The translations under genes and the position numbers were made by a program. From contig CAUYUJ010021075.1 of the NCBI GenBank assembly GCA_963575745.1, positions 62,001-126,000 on the forward strand: DNA of 64,000 bases. Reading direction: 5' to 3'. Each line of letters opens with the position of its first letter. Within the stretch, counting starts at the first letter, position 1. The DNA is from Prorocentrum cordatum. Lineage: Eukaryota > Sar > Dinophyceae > Prorocentrales > Prorocentraceae. Positions 1 through 10,310 of this stretch are shown in pieces. The notes beneath the pieces are model-generated. The model was not told the origin of the DNA, did not search any database, and was given only the letters and a program-made list of their open reading frames with translations.

Positions 1-182
1 ACCAGCAAGAAGCAGAATTGTAACACTGGAAACTACAAGCTACAACTGGTACAGGAAACTGCGAACCTCGCGCCTACAGCCTGGTGGCCCCACAAGGGGG
101 CCGGCGGATACATGTTTCCATTATGAGCCTTTATCTCGTCCGTATGTACATAGATGTAAAGACATGTATAGATGTAATCATA

Positions 183-200
183 CTATATATATATATATAT
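183..200. repeat. (TA)n microsatellite
   Basis: Nine TA dinucleotides, a simple repeat between unique sequence and the first IR6 element. Confidence 0.9.
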
Positions 201-249
201 TCACATGAATTCTTTATGAGGCTTGTCTCGCTCGACCCTGAGACCATGC

Positions 250-460
250 AGGCCTCACAGAGGGGGGTCGGAGTAGATGGGGTCCGTGGATCGCGCCGCA
301 TCGCCGATGCATCGACGATGCGGCTCGATGTGAAGCGCGATTTTCTCCGCGCTGGCGTCGCCGCCGCACCGCCGACGTCGCCGATGCATCGCCGATGCAT
401 CGGCGATGCGGGACGATCCTCATACCCCGTCTATTCGGACCCCATCTGGAAGGCCTCCAC
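250..460. mobile_element. IR6 palindromic element, copy 1
   Basis: Both ends carry GGCCTC plus inverted copies of GGGGTCGGAGTAGATGGGGT. The core repeats GATGCATCGGCGATGC and GATCGCGCCGCATCGCC. The two arms pair over roughly 60 bp with mismatches. No coding capacity; a MITE-like non-autonomous element is the best reading. Confidence 0.7.
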
Positions 461-948
461 CCACGGAGGTCTCGATCTATTCCGCGGGACCGGCTCTTCA
501 TCTTGAGTCATGTCCCGTTCTACCTTGAGACACTATTGCGGGCAACATGTTCAGCCATATCCGCAACGTCTTGAACATTCTGTGAAGGGGCGCCAAAAGG
601 CCGAGGCGCAGTGGATCTGGGTACTGCGCCTCTGGTTTCTTTGGGAGGGGACTCGGAACACCAAGACAAAGGGGATACTGATACAAGTCTTGCCCGCAAC
701 CACGCTATTGGGTGTCTGGGATCTGCTCTGGCCCCATACGGAAGGTTCTCGATCTTCGTCAGCGACTTAGACACCCGACGTCATGTTTCTTTCAGAACGT
801 GGTCACATGGGGGTCTCGATCTACCCCTTGGGGCCGATAATTCAACCCGAGTTGTTGTTTGACGGTCCTGGGGCCTGGCGAGGACCCCCGAGGGCTGAAA
901 GCGGCAAAACACTTTCTGTCGCAACTTCTTCGACGCCAGCGGAGACCC

Positions 949-1140
949 CTGATCATTGGACGCTCGATGGTTTCCGTCGCGATCGGTAGCGACCCATCGG
1001 CGCCCCGAAGCGGTCGCGACCGCTCGCCCCCCGATCGCGACCGATTCCAAAATCGATCGCGACCAGTCGCGACCGATGATGAAGCAATGTGTGGTCGCAA
1101 CCGATACAGTGGGGGCGTGCACACGTCTGACCGATGATGA
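949..1140. mobile_element. IR11 cluster of CGGTCGCGACCG palindromes
   Basis: Begins with TGATCATTGG and contains many overlapping copies of the palindrome GGTCGCGACC and GATCGCGACCGA. The same organisation with both ends preserved is seen near 62052-62257. A 40-bp sub-segment ending in ATGATGAAGCAATGTGTGG is tandemly duplicated at 1073-1155. Confidence 0.55.
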
Positions 1141-1290
1141 AGCAATGTGTGGACGCAACCGTATGTTTTTCGTCAGGGTATCCTGGGTTTCTTCGCTCCT
1201 CGCGCTGCGCGGTGACTTCCCGCAGCCGTTGAAGGAGCTGCTGCATTCGGGATGCTCCAGGTTTCCCCTCAGGTGCACCTCGCGCACGGG

Positions 1291-1343
1291 TTCTCAGGGT
1301 TGGGTTTCTTGCGAGGGTTTCTTGTGGCGGCGCACGCACTGTA
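1291..1343. mobile_element. IR5 right-end fragment
   Basis: Matches only the last ~50 bp of the IR5 family (TCAGGGTTGGGTTTCTTG, then GGTTTCTTGTGG and CACTGTA); the rest of the element is absent. Confidence 0.5.
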
Positions 1344-1420
1344 CCAGAATGTGCAGCCACATGCAACATCGGTAGCGACCGATCTCGTCGGTCGCCGACC
1401 AGAAACATCTGGCATCCAGC

Positions 1421-1548
1421 TTGGCATCGCTCGGACGTGTGCATTTTATTCTCGGCGAGAACCATCGAGGACCATGCTGGACCACCGAGCAAAACAACGC
1501 GCACGAAACCGAAACATGCACGGGAAATGGAGGTCCGAGCGATGGCCA
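1421..1548. mobile_element. IR2 element, copy 1
   Basis: Left end GGCATCGCTCGGACGT, right end close to its reverse complement (GTCCGAGCGATGGCC). The interior is conserved among copies: a GGCGAGRACCATCGAGGA block, an ACGAAACCGAAACATGCAC block and a short A-rich stretch. About 125 bp and non-coding. Ten copies in this window. Confidence 0.75.
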
Positions 1549-1643
1549 GAATGTGGTCGCAACCGATACCAGAATGTGCAGCAACATGCAACATCGGTAG
1601 CGACCGATCTCGTCGGTCGCCGATCAGAAACATCTGCAGGCCA

Positions 1644-1754
1644 GGGGGAGTTGTGGTCCTTACCCCCCTTGGGGACCCATCGATTTCGACACCCCTCTCG
1701 AGAGGTCATCGATGCGATGGTTTCCCCAAGGGGGGTAAGGACCACAGCTCCCCC
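1644..1754. mobile_element. 111-bp near-perfect hairpin
   Basis: Arms of about 33 bp starting GGGGGAGTTGTGGTCC and ending GGACCACAGCTCCCCC pair with one or two mismatches. The loop itself contains a second inverted pair around CATCGAT. A single copy was seen here. Confidence 0.7.
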
Positions 1755-1934
1755 AGTTATGGCTGGTCGGATCTGGCATCCAGTGGTCAGGGGACCCTCC
1801 CGGCGCTGTGACAAAGGTCGCGACGAAGAGTATGTGTGGTTGGTACTTTCGGCCTCCGCTGGCCATCGACGGGCCCCAGGGCCCGCAACAAGAACTGCTC
1901 AGGATGAGAACCAGCACACGTGGAATGCCTACAG

Positions 1935-2093
1935 GCGGCCCGGATTAGTAGGTCGACCTTGCCAGATCAAGGGTACTCTCGTGTCCTGTGTCTTGCGACC
2001 CATGCCTCCGGCATTTCTGTGGCAGCGTGGCCCCCGGAGGGGTCTTGTGTCCTCTCGCGTGTCCTCTCCCATAAAGTCCGACTGTAGATCCGG
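1935..2093 (+). repeat. R15 dispersed repeat, copy 1
   Basis: Starts near GGCGGCCCGGAT and contains TCCTGTGTCTTGCGACCC and TTTCTGTGGCARCGTGGCC, ending GTCCGACTGTA. Two further copies lie at 17634-17790 (same strand) and 39999-40140 (opposite strand). Confidence 0.65.
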
Positions 2094-2332
2094 GCTGGAC
2101 TTCAACGCCGTGCTGCTGGACTGCGGCTGTGCTTTGTCTTTCGTTCTGGCAGGGGGGTACAGGAAAGCAGGTCGCGCAAAACGAAGAACTAAGCGAAGAC
2201 GAAACGAACAACGACGTCTAGGCCCAGCCCTGGCCCGGAGCGAGGCCGCCGTGGGTCCGCGGTGCCGCAGACCAGGGCGTCGGGGGTCTGAGGCTCTGGC
2301 GAGGGGCGAGGATCTCCCCAGGCTTCAGCCGG

Positions 2333-2510
2333 GCGTGTCCTTGCACAGGAAGAGCGTTGACAAATTATGCATATATAAACAAAAACAAAAAACAAAAACA
2401 AACATTAACTGATTACGATGTTTTGATGTGTGTTGCCGATGTTTGAACACTTTTTGACAATGCTCTGCTTTTCGCTCACGACCCGCCTGTAGGGGGACAT
2501 GGCCGGCCTG
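2333..2510. mobile_element. IR3 element, copy 1
   Basis: Diverged copy with the left arm CCGGGCGTGTCC and right arm GGGGGACATGGCCGG. Flanked by TCCCCAGG on the left and TCTCCAGG on the right, an 8-bp target duplication with one mismatch. The AT-rich centre contrasts with the GC-rich surroundings. Confidence 0.6.
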
Positions 2511-2682
2511 TCTCCAGGTCTCCCCCGTCGGGGCCAGAGCAGATCCCAGGCGTCCAACAGCGTCTCGTCTTCTCGCGATCCAACGAGGGAAGACTGACAC
2601 AGACACGAACCTGCGGTGGTCCACGCTGCGTCTTGGGGGGGCGATAAGATGCGGGGGGGAAGAAAATGAGGAAGGAAAAAAC

Positions 2683-2865
2683 ACAACACAATTAATCGTC
2701 GATTCCCCAGAAAATAATGGAACATATGGGAAAACCAGAAAATAATGGAACATATGGGAAAATATGGGAAGTGGGGGGGAAGACAACAACCCAGAACATA
2801 TGGACACATATGGGGAATCCTGTTATGTGTGTCTATTTATTTGTGTTTCCCAGAGCCCCTTCAGA
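2683..2865. repeat. R16 AT-rich dispersed repeat, copy 1
   Basis: Contains ACACAATTAATCGTCGATTC, a duplicated ATAATGGAACATATGGGA block and CTATTTATTTGTG. Related copies sit at 14938-15075 and 35013-35140; 50773-50834 retains only the ends. Confidence 0.6.
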
Positions 2866-2955
2866 AAAGTGCGTTTGTCGTGCACCCTATGGGCCCTAGT
2901 GTGATGCAAAAAATCAAGTGTGATCGAACACTTGAAGTTTGTTATCACAGTTCTG

Positions 2956-3132
2956 TACAGTCAACCCGCATAGTAAGGATAGGCAGCCTTCCCAAGGGTA
3001 CCCTTGCATCCTTGCCTCCTCGGTCCATCCTTCGCCGCTTTCGCTGGCCGCGCCCCGCTCGAAAAGCTTCGAAATGGGCGTCCAAGGCCCTCGCATCCTT
3101 ATCCGGCATTCTTACTATACTGGTTGATTGTA
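2956..3132. mobile_element. IR4 element, copy 1
   Basis: Left end TACAGTCAACCCGCATAG and right end CTTACTATACTGGTTGATTG are inverted copies over about 26 bp. The interior carries CCTTCCCAAGGGTACCCTTG and a GGCCGCGCCCCGCTCGAA block found in all copies. Confidence 0.7.
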
Positions 3133-3955
3133 TCACACAGAAGCGTTTATCACACAGGGGCCCTCTGGGGCCCAACAGTTGGAAGAAATTCGCACGCCTC
3201 TCCGCCCCGCCATTCGATCGCCCCCCCACTCAGCATCGCCGAATGATCCAAGACTTCCGCGCAGACCTCCGCAAGTTGATGTTCACGTCGAATGTCTTTC
3301 TCCCAGCAATCCAGGGAATTTTCTGACATGGCAATCCCAAGATAACCGAAACCTTCCCGAAACCCGTCGAAGCTCCTCCCCGAAGGGTTCCAGGAGGCTT
3401 GTCGGAGGGTTCTGGGAGGGTTTCACGAGGGTGTCGGTCGTTTGGGGGGGAACCAGCCCCTAGCGAACACTTCGCTTTCCATTCGGACACGTGCACCAGA
3501 AACATCGGGCATTCAGCGTTGGATCCGCACATCCAGCGCTCCACGAGGCCCTGGGCGGCACGTCTCCAAGCTGGTGGGCGCGGGTCACCTCAGGGCGTGG
3601 AGGGCGGTCTCGGATAACAATCCGCCACGAACGATTCGATAATCGGGCCACGGGGTCCGAGAACGTGCCCCGGTTGGAGCCAGCCAGGGAATGAGTTGGC
3701 CCAGCACCAGTTCCGGCCAGCAGGCAAGGAGGGGGCAGGGGGCCCCCTCGTCGCCGCGGTTGGACGCAGCTAGAGCAGCCTGCCAGCTTCGACCCCAAGA
3801 GGGGTCTGTGGGTTTTTATTTTGAGCGGATTTGCCTTCGTCCCCCCCTTGACCGAGTTTCTCGTGGCCCATCCAGCGCGGACCCCCCAGCCATTTCCAAG
3901 CCTCATGTCTTCGGGGTAAGCCACGTGCATTACCATGCCGTCCTCCTCACCTTGA
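3133..3955. other. Intergenic spacer, no gene seen
   Basis: Mixed GC-rich sequence. At 3340-3425 a run of CCGAAACC/GGAGGGTTC words forms imperfect inverted repeats; a similar motif recurs at 15836-15915. No exon-like island was recognised. Confidence 0.4.
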
Positions 3956-3959
3956 CCAT

Positions 3960-4520
3960 CCTCCCGCTTCCCCCCCTCGTTGCTCGTCCTCTGCCGTTGT
4001 CCGTTTTTGCTTTGTCCGACGGTGCACCTCGGCGACGACGGCGACGGCGGCGACGGCAGCACTCACGACGTTCACGGCGACGACGACAGCCCTCTTGTGG
4101 AAGTTGATGGTGGATGTCTCGAGACATCCAGAGACCTCCAGATATCTCGAGACCCCCGTCCAGTCCAGGAGCCGCTCGATCAGGAGGCCTCGGGAGCCCC
4201 CAGCGATGCCTTCGCGCAAGCCCAGCAGGAGTCAAACGCACTGACAGCCGCCAACAAAAACCTGACCATCGGCGGCGGCGACGACCGGCGGTGAGGCCAG
4301 CGGCGGCGAGGACGGTGACGACGGCGATAGCGACTGCGATGACCACTCCCATGACGACACCGACGACGACAACCCCCTTCAGAAGTCGTCCCCTGGACCT
4401 CTCCCGTGCGCTCTGACCCGGAGCTCCGGACGAGAAGCCTCCCTCAGGGGCCCGGAAAAGGCTCAAGAAACTTTCGAGAGCCTCCTGCCTCGCCCTCGAA
4501 GAAAGTGTCCTATTGCATAG
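3960..4520. other. GAC/GTC-rich low-complexity block
   Basis: Dominated by GAC, GGC and GAT triplets. Plus-strand frames are Asp/Gly-rich; the minus strand gives a Val/Ala-rich stretch that mimics a membrane helix. Two plus-strand frames look faintly protein-like but neither runs through the block without a stop, so no gene is called. Confidence 0.35.
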
Positions 4521-4525
4521 GCGCA

Positions 4526-4850
4526 TTGCTTGGCATTGCGTCGCGGTGCGTTGCATGGCTTGTCGTTGCGTGGCGTTGTTTGGTACTGCTTAGAATTATT
4601 TGGCGTTGCTTGGTATTGCTTGGCGCTGCTTGGACACAAGACCAAGCAGCCTGGGAGCCAGGGAGCACAGTGGGGAAACAGGACCAAGCAACGCCGGGGT
4701 GCGCTGCCATACGGAGACAGGACCAAGCGACCCAGGCGAACGCCACAGCGAAGAGACCAGGCCGAGCAACCCGGAGGATGGCCCCAGGAAGGGAGCCCGA
4801 CCAGGCGGCCCGAGGGCTGCCCCTCGTGTAGGGAAACAGGCCGGAGCAGC
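4526..4850. repeat. Degenerate short tandem repeats
   Basis: From 4526 to 4632 the word TTGCTTGG/GTTGCGTGG recurs every ~11 bp. From 4640 to 4850 the inverse-sense word GACCAAGC recurs about every 40 bp, so the two halves are partly complementary. Confidence 0.5.
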
Positions 4851-4948
4851 CCCGGGGCGGCCGGCGCCGACCGGACGGGAAGCCCCGGCGCGGCCGCGTT
4901 CGACACCGACCAGCTCCTGAGCAAGCAGGCGAGAAGCCTCGGGCACTC

Positions 4949-5077
4949 GGCATCGCTCGGACGTGTGCATGTTTCTCTCGGCGGGGACCATCGAGGAGCA
5001 TCCTTGATCCTCGAGCCGAGGAAAAAAACATGCACGAAACCGAAACATGCACGGGGAATGGACGTCCAAGCGATGGC
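4949..5077. mobile_element. IR2 element, copy 2
   Basis: Complete copy; the right arm has one change (GTCCAAGCGATGG). Flanks CGGGCACT and AGGGCAGA are only loosely similar. Confidence 0.75.
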
Positions 5078-5090
5078 AAGGGCAGAGCCC

Positions 5091-5388
5091 AATGGGGGAA
5101 AGCGCCATGGAAGGCATTCAAGAGCTTCAACATTCGACCCTCGATCTTCGATCGGAGGTGGATGGACCTCCTACCCTGACACGTCGATTAGCGAATTGGC
5201 CGTTTTCGGTTCGCGAGAGGGCGTCGCGGCCGTCATGTTTGCGGGTCCAGGTCCGTCGGTTTCGGTCCCAGGCCGTTTTCATTCAGGGGGGATGTACTAA
5301 AGGGGGATTTGTCCACCGCCGATAATGGGGGAAAGCGCCATGGAAGGCATCCAAGAACTTCAACATTCAACCCTCGATCTTCGACGAC
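5091..5388 (+). repeat. Direct repeats bracketing a dispersed segment
   Basis: A ~62-bp sequence beginning AATGGGGGAAAGCGCCATGG occurs at 5091-5152 and again at 5325-5388. The segment between (about 5160-5323, with ACACGTCGATTAGCGAATTGG) recurs at 53060-53215 without the bracketing repeats. Confidence 0.65.
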
Positions 5389-5868
5389 GACGAGACGACG
5401 ACCACATCCAAACACAGCTGGCACGACCGAAGGGTACAGGGCAAGCCTGCATGCGGAGGGATACCATTGAGCCCTTTGTTGTTCAGCTCTTCGGATTGCT
5501 TCGTTCTTCGTGCACTGGGCCGTCGGGGTGGTGATTCGGCCACGCGCTGAGGGGGTAGAGGGAGGAAGGCAGGCTTGTCAGAAGGAGGCTGCTTCCCAGA
5601 CGGCGCGAGCCTTATCGTGATTCTCTCACCACGTGGACCCTGAACCATTCCCCTGGGGCCAGTTTTTCATCCTGGGCAGTTTTCTGACGGCCCCAGCGCC
5701 CAGCGAGGGCTCGCAGAGGCGCAACACAGTGACACAAGAATTCATGTCGTGACTTTTGTCACGACGCGAGGGGCTCTGCGCTTCGACGAGCGCCACGACC
5801 GCGGCGCCAGGGATTCCGAGACGGGGCCGACCTCGGGGGATCTCGACAGGCCGCGGATATTTGTGTCA

Positions 5869-5870
<2 letters not shown>

Positions 5871-5908
<38 letters not shown>
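5871..5908. repeat. (TA)n microsatellite
   Basis: Nineteen TA units; a shorter (AT)n tract lies at 6107-6125. Between them CCTTCCTACTTCA occurs twice about 90 bp apart. Confidence 0.9.
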
Positions 5909-5909
<1 letters not shown>

Positions 5910-6412
5910 CTATACCCATCGGTCGTTGAAAGTAGGTATTTTTGGACTCCCAGACTTCAATCTACTTTCAGTGCCTTCCTACTTCAAGAGTCGAGTGCGA
6001 GTGGTTGTCCCTCTTCCCTCCTCTTCAGGAGGCCGGCGGAAACCCAATTTATTTCCAACGCCTTCCTACTTCATGTTTCTATCTACTTCTTCCGACCGAT
6101 GGGTACATATATATATATATATATACTTGGTGGGCGTGCGGAGGTCCCTGAAGGTCGAGCCCCTTTGAGCAGTTGTCATGGTGGAGTCCCCATTTCCTTC
6201 CGGGCCTCCGCACGCCCCCCCCCAATGCAAGTGGAGCTGCCGGAGTGTAAGCACAAGCCGCCTCCCAGACGGTGGTGGATGAAAATTCCTCCCGCCTCGC
6301 ACACGACCGCGGCTCCGCCGATCGCCGGCGTTCCTGGCCGCCCCCGCCTCCTCAGGGGCAACGGGGGCAACGCTGGGGGGGGGGGGGGCGGGGCATGGTC
6401 AGGGGGAGATGC

Positions 6413-6520
6413 TTGGTATCGCCCGGCGGGGATTATTCAGGAGCATCCTGGATCCTCCTGCGAAAAAGCCATGCACGAAACCAAAAAAAACACAGGGAAT
6501 GGACGTCCGAGCGATGGCCA
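6413..6520. mobile_element. IR2 element, copy 3 (internally deleted)
   Basis: The left arm is degraded (GGTATCGCCCGGCGGGG) and the segment encoding the usual TGTGCATTTTTCTC is missing; the right arm GACGTCCGAGCGATGG is intact. A G12 run lies just upstream. Confidence 0.65.
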
Positions 6521-7389
6521 GGATGCGTCGACCCCCAAGTGGCCCACTGGTCGCCGACAGGCGCCCGATGGCCCACCCCTCGCATGGACCCTGCGGATTC
6601 GCGGCCAAGAGCCTATCGCCGATCCATCGTCGATGCATCGCCGATTCCAGGTCGGAAACTGCAGCATATACATTACCAGTGGAGGGCGGTTTTTCGATCC
6701 CAGGACTTTTTAGAGGGTCGGGGACGATGTCGGGACAGAGTGGTGTATACTTTGTGTCCCCGTTCTCCCGGGGAAAACAACGAAGAATGTATACGCCAGG
6801 ATCCCGTATACACCAGGATCCGATTTCTTGTGCGAGGTTCAGTGTGAGGCCAGACAGAGGCGTCGGTGTATAGAGTTCGGCTCCTTATCCAGGTCGATGT
6901 TTTCCCCCCGCTGAAGTTGCCCTAACGTTGGCCCCGACGTTAGGGGCAACGTGGACAGCGTTAGCGTCAGGCCACTGCCAGTCCCCCCCTGACGTTGCCC
7001 CTCATCATCTCATCAACTTGTGGTTACCATCCGCAAAGCGCGTGTGGCAGAAGGAGGAGGAGGACCAGTGTACATCCAAGACTCATCAAGGATGTTGGAA
7101 TACCCTCCCTGCAAGCTCCCTTCTCATAGGCTCCTACAGGGGTTCATGTCCATTGACGGAAATGTCCCGTTGGGGACAGTTGGGTGAACATCCTGAAGCG
7201 TGTCCAAACGTCAATCCCAGGACTTCAACGCCACGAGTGAATCTCACTGATGCATCTTGACGATCCTGAATCGTGCCACAACCCCACACCGCGAACCAAC
7301 GTACCTGTTGCGCCCTGACAGTCCTGAATCTTTCAAAAAACAGCTTTACGTTAATCATGAGAAACAGTGAGGCTCCCGCAGTTTTTTAC

Positions 7390-7725
7390 AACCAACGCGC
7401 GCGGCGCTAAGACGAGAACTACATTTTGAATACCTCCCGACCTCCATCCGTGAACTCGTGCCAGTGCTTGAAACGAAGGTGCGCGGTGCTAAGGCGAGAG
7501 CCACATTTTCAATACCACCCGCCTTCCATCCGTGAAACTCGTGCCAATGTTTGAAACGAATGTGCGCGGCGCTAAGGCGAGAGCCAGATTTTGAACACCA
7601 CCCGCCCTCAATCCTTGAAGCTCTTGCGCAAGTGTACAACGAATGTGCGCGCGCTGAGGCGAGAGCCACATTTCGAAAACCACCTGCCCACCATGTGTGC
7701 AACTGTTGCCGGTGTTTAAGCTTCA
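7390..7725. repeat. 83-bp minisatellite, four units
   Basis: The word GCGCGGCGCTAAG begins units at 7399, 7481, 7564 and 7647. Spacing is 82-83 bp, not a multiple of three, so open frames across it are not evidence for a protein. Confidence 0.8.
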
Positions 7726-8023
7726 GGCGAAAACCTTGGCGAAACGCTTGGCCCGCCCTTCCGATCAGCCTCTGGGTGCGACAGAGGGGAGTGATTCATA
7801 AGGACACAGAATGGAGGAAGAGGAGGACGAGGAGGGGGAGGGGAGGGGAAGGGGGAGAGAGGTGGCGGAGGGGATGGGGAGGAGCAGGAGGTGGGAGAGC
7901 AGGAGGAGGGAACACGCGATCGAATTAGTCAGCAGTCAGCACACGACCGCGTCGCTGGTGATCGCACCAGCGATCCTGCCCCACCCCCGCACCCCCTGAT
8001 CATTTGATCATTGGATACTGGAA

Positions 8024-8185
8024 TTAAGTCGGGCGTGTCCCTCAACAGGAGGAATATTCAAACATAATCCAAACAAAGCCTGGGCACTTTTTGGGGGGAT
8101 GTGTGATTATTGTTGTTCTTCCTTAGTTTTTGTTTGTTTAACGGTTCTTCCAAAATCCGCCTGTAGGGGGACATGCCCGACCTAG
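8024..8185. mobile_element. IR3 element, copy 2
   Basis: Runs from TTAAGTCGGGC to GCCCGACCTAG. Flanked by TACTGGAA and TATTGGAA, an 8-bp duplication with one mismatch. The inner ends carry CAACAGGAGGAATATTC and CCGCCTGTAGGGGGACA. Confidence 0.8.
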
Positions 8186-8189
8186 TATT

Positions 8190-8370
8190 GGAATGTCCCA
8201 GTCAGGACCGAAAAGGTCGGTCGCCATTGACTTTGCTCCACATCCCGGTGTCTGTCCCGACCAGTCTGCTTCAAAATCGGTCGCGATTGGTCGGTCGCGG
8301 CAGATTTTGGTATGGGTCGCGATCGGGCGCGACCGATCTGGATTCCGATCGGCCGTTATCGATGGCGGCC
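8190..8370. mobile_element. IR11 palindrome cluster, copy 2
   Basis: Several GGTCGCGAT, GGGCGCGACCGATC and TCGGTCGCGGC words overlap, as in the 949-1140 cluster. Ends are not defined. Confidence 0.45.
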
Positions 8371-8550
8371 GAAAGAAGCGAAAGAACGACGTACACGTAC
8401 ATGAACTCACGTTGGTTTCGAACGTACGCATTGCGCGAACGAGCGCATTGCGCGAACGTTCGTATCTCGAGGCTGGTCTCGCGAATTGGGGGGCCGTATT
8501 CGTGTACGTGGGGGGGGGGGCCGTACGTTTTTGGTGGGTTCTCTAAGATC

Positions 8551-8750
8551 GGCGGCGAGCCAGGGAGGGGAAGTGAGAAGGGGCCGGCCTTCTCAGAAGG
8601 CTGGGAAGTCCCCCGGCCTTCTGAGAAGTTTTCGGAGTTCCCCCAAAGACGCAGAAAACCTTTCAGAAGGCCAGAGCCCTTTGAGAAGTCTCGCCGCCTT
8701 CTGAGAAGGCCTTCTCCTATCACTTCCCCCCCCCACTCGCTCACCGCTTA
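8551..8750. mobile_element. IR7 element, copy 1
   Basis: Outer ends GGCGGCGAGC and CTCGCTCACCGC are inverted, followed inward by GGGGAAGTGAGAAGG and GCCTTCTCCTATCACTTCC. The interior is built from AGAAGGC/GCCTTCT words. Non-coding. Confidence 0.7.
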
Positions 8751-8772
8751 TTTGTGGGCTCTGAGTATCGGG

Positions 8773-8940
8773 TACAGTCGACCCGCATAGTAAGGATGGG
8801 CAACCTTCCCAAGGGTACCTTTGTATCCTTGCCTCCTCGGTCCATCCTTGACCACTTTCGTTGGCCGCGACCCGCTCGAATTTGCTTCGAAATGTGCGTC
8901 CAAGGCCCTTTCATCCTTACCGGGCATCCTTATGATGTTC
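8773..8940. mobile_element. IR4 element, copy 2
   Basis: Left end TACAGTCGACCCGCATAG is intact; the right end breaks off after CATCCTTATGATG, so terminal symmetry is lost. Confidence 0.65.
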
Positions 8941-8965
8941 CATCCTATTTTAGCCTTTGCCACCA

Positions 8966-9178
8966 AAAATAATTTCGAGCACCAGGAAAGTACCCAAACT
9001 GAAGGGCTGTCACGTGTCGGGGCCTGGGAGGCGACCTTCGTTCGACACTTGGCTAGCGTGTCGCGCAGACACTGCTTCGATACCTTGCTGGGTGCTCGAG
9101 ATGATTTCTGGGATGTGGCCCTGAAGTACGACGGGAGCAACATCAGACGAGAAATGAGGCCGCTCGGAAAGGAGGCGA
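8966..9178 (+). CDS. Possible orphan exon, function unknown
   Basis: An open island between an IR4 and an IR12 element whose translation has balanced amino-acid use, unlike the Arg/Pro/Gly-rich frames around it. It contains the strings RVGAWEATFVRHLASVS and FDTLLGARDDFWDVALKYDG, mixing charged and aromatic residues as folded proteins do. No family is recognised. No start codon, clear acceptor or donor can be assigned, and no partner exon was found. It could equally be the interior of an unrecognised repeat; the evidence is composition only. Confidence 0.25.
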
Positions 9179-9180
9179 AA

Positions 9181-9258
9181 CCCTGGGACGCACCCCAAGG
9201 GGGCCGATTCGGACGCACCCCTTATCGAGGATGCGCGCCCCTCCATCGTACATCCCTG
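9181..9258. mobile_element. IR12 element, copy 1
   Basis: About 78 bp, from CCCTGGGACGCACCCC to CATCGTACATCCCTG, containing ATTCGGACGCACCCC. Two other copies at 16517 and 38448. Confidence 0.6.
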
Positions 9259-9304
9259 CAGATGCAACTCCTGGGAGGTCAAATTCTGTTTTCGCCCTGG
9301 TCCG

Positions 9305-9436
9305 AAATTCGGTTTAATCCAGCTAAATCCCGCTTAATCCCGCTTAATCCCGTTTAATCCAGCTTAATCCCGCTTAATCCGAGGCCCATTCCGGCGTAAC
9401 AGCTCCCAAATGGGGCTTAATCCTCCTTAATCTTTC
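9305..9436. repeat. Decamer tandem repeat CGCTTAATCC
   Basis: The word (C/A)GCTTAATCC is repeated about seven times to 9380, with two more at 9412-9432. It does not match the known dinoflagellate telomere repeat. Confidence 0.75.
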
Positions 9437-10114
9437 CGACGAAAACCTCCCAGCAGTTGCCTCCTAACATCCCAGGGCTGGGCCCCACCTTTCTGGCCCA
9501 CTCGAAAACAGGGAAGGCACTCACTGCGCGAAGAGCCTCGTCGGGAGTGGCCGGTGCGGCAAGCCTGCGCTGACGCAGCTTGGCAGCGGACGCGGAGCGG
9601 CGTCACGGCCACACCCAGGGGCTGAGGCGGGGGCTGCAGGCGCAGAGAGTCACCAGCCACCAAACCACCCCAACCCAACCCGAAGGCTCAGTTTTACCCT
9701 CGATTTCCAGTGGGGGGGGTCGGGAAACATCGAAAAAACGCATGTGGAACCCTTTTACCCCCCCCAACCCGAAATTCGGGTCTTCGGGTTGGGTTGGGGT
9801 GGTCTGGCAGGTAGTCAGAGAGCTCTTCGAACAGGTCGAGGCAGTGCGGGGTCGAGGGAAGAAGCACGGGGACCATCTGGGCCCGCGGGGAGAGCTCGCG
9901 GCAGGCAAGCCGCCACGCCGCCGCGCCCCGCGGCGGCCGCCCCGGCCGCCGCGGGCCGTGCGCCGAGGCCTCCTCGCCGCCCTGCCGCGGGTCGCCGCCG
10001 CTGCCGGCGCCCAAAGGGGCACACGCCACGTCACCGAGCGCGTTCCACTGCTCGCACAGTGCCTACCCGCAAACGTCCGGAAGAAGCACGCCTCCCTCCA
10101 TGTTCCGGGGCGGC
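9437..10114. other. GC-rich spacer with dispersed fragments
   Basis: The block at 9525-9655 (GACGCGGAGCGGC, CACACCCAGGGGCTGAGGC) recurs at 10670-10770, each preceded by a TACTCACTGCGCGAAGAGC-like word. At 9645-9810 a pair of inverted GGTTGGGTTGGGGTGG words brackets a short spacer. No gene recognised. Confidence 0.4.
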
Positions 10115-10310
10115 TGGGGAGGGGGGTGATGAACAGGGGGGTGGATTTCATGGCGGGGGGCTTGATATCTTTTTGGATCTCATGGCGCTGCTTTATTTCA
10201 TGACGTTTTTAGCCCTCCTTTCTGGGCTGCGCAAGTGCCGCTGGCCATGATTTGCGCCCCCTCCCTCTTGGACGCCCACCTTTTGGACGCCCCCACTATG
10301 TAGTGGATCG
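10115..10310 (+). repeat. Dispersed repeat shared with 12968-13160
   Basis: Both copies start GGGGGGTGATGAA, contain TTCATGGCG/CTCATGGCG words and end with GGCCATGATTTGC followed by CTCTTGGACGCCC. About 190 bp, two copies. Confidence 0.6.

Noticed and set aside
3930-4556. Minus-strand frame with an apparent Val-rich membrane helix
   Set aside because: The helix is a translation of GAC/GTC-type triplets; the remaining frame is Arg-rich low complexity.
9305-9436. CGCTTAATCC repeats as an internal telomere
   Set aside because: The unit does not match TTTAGGG or known telomere variants.
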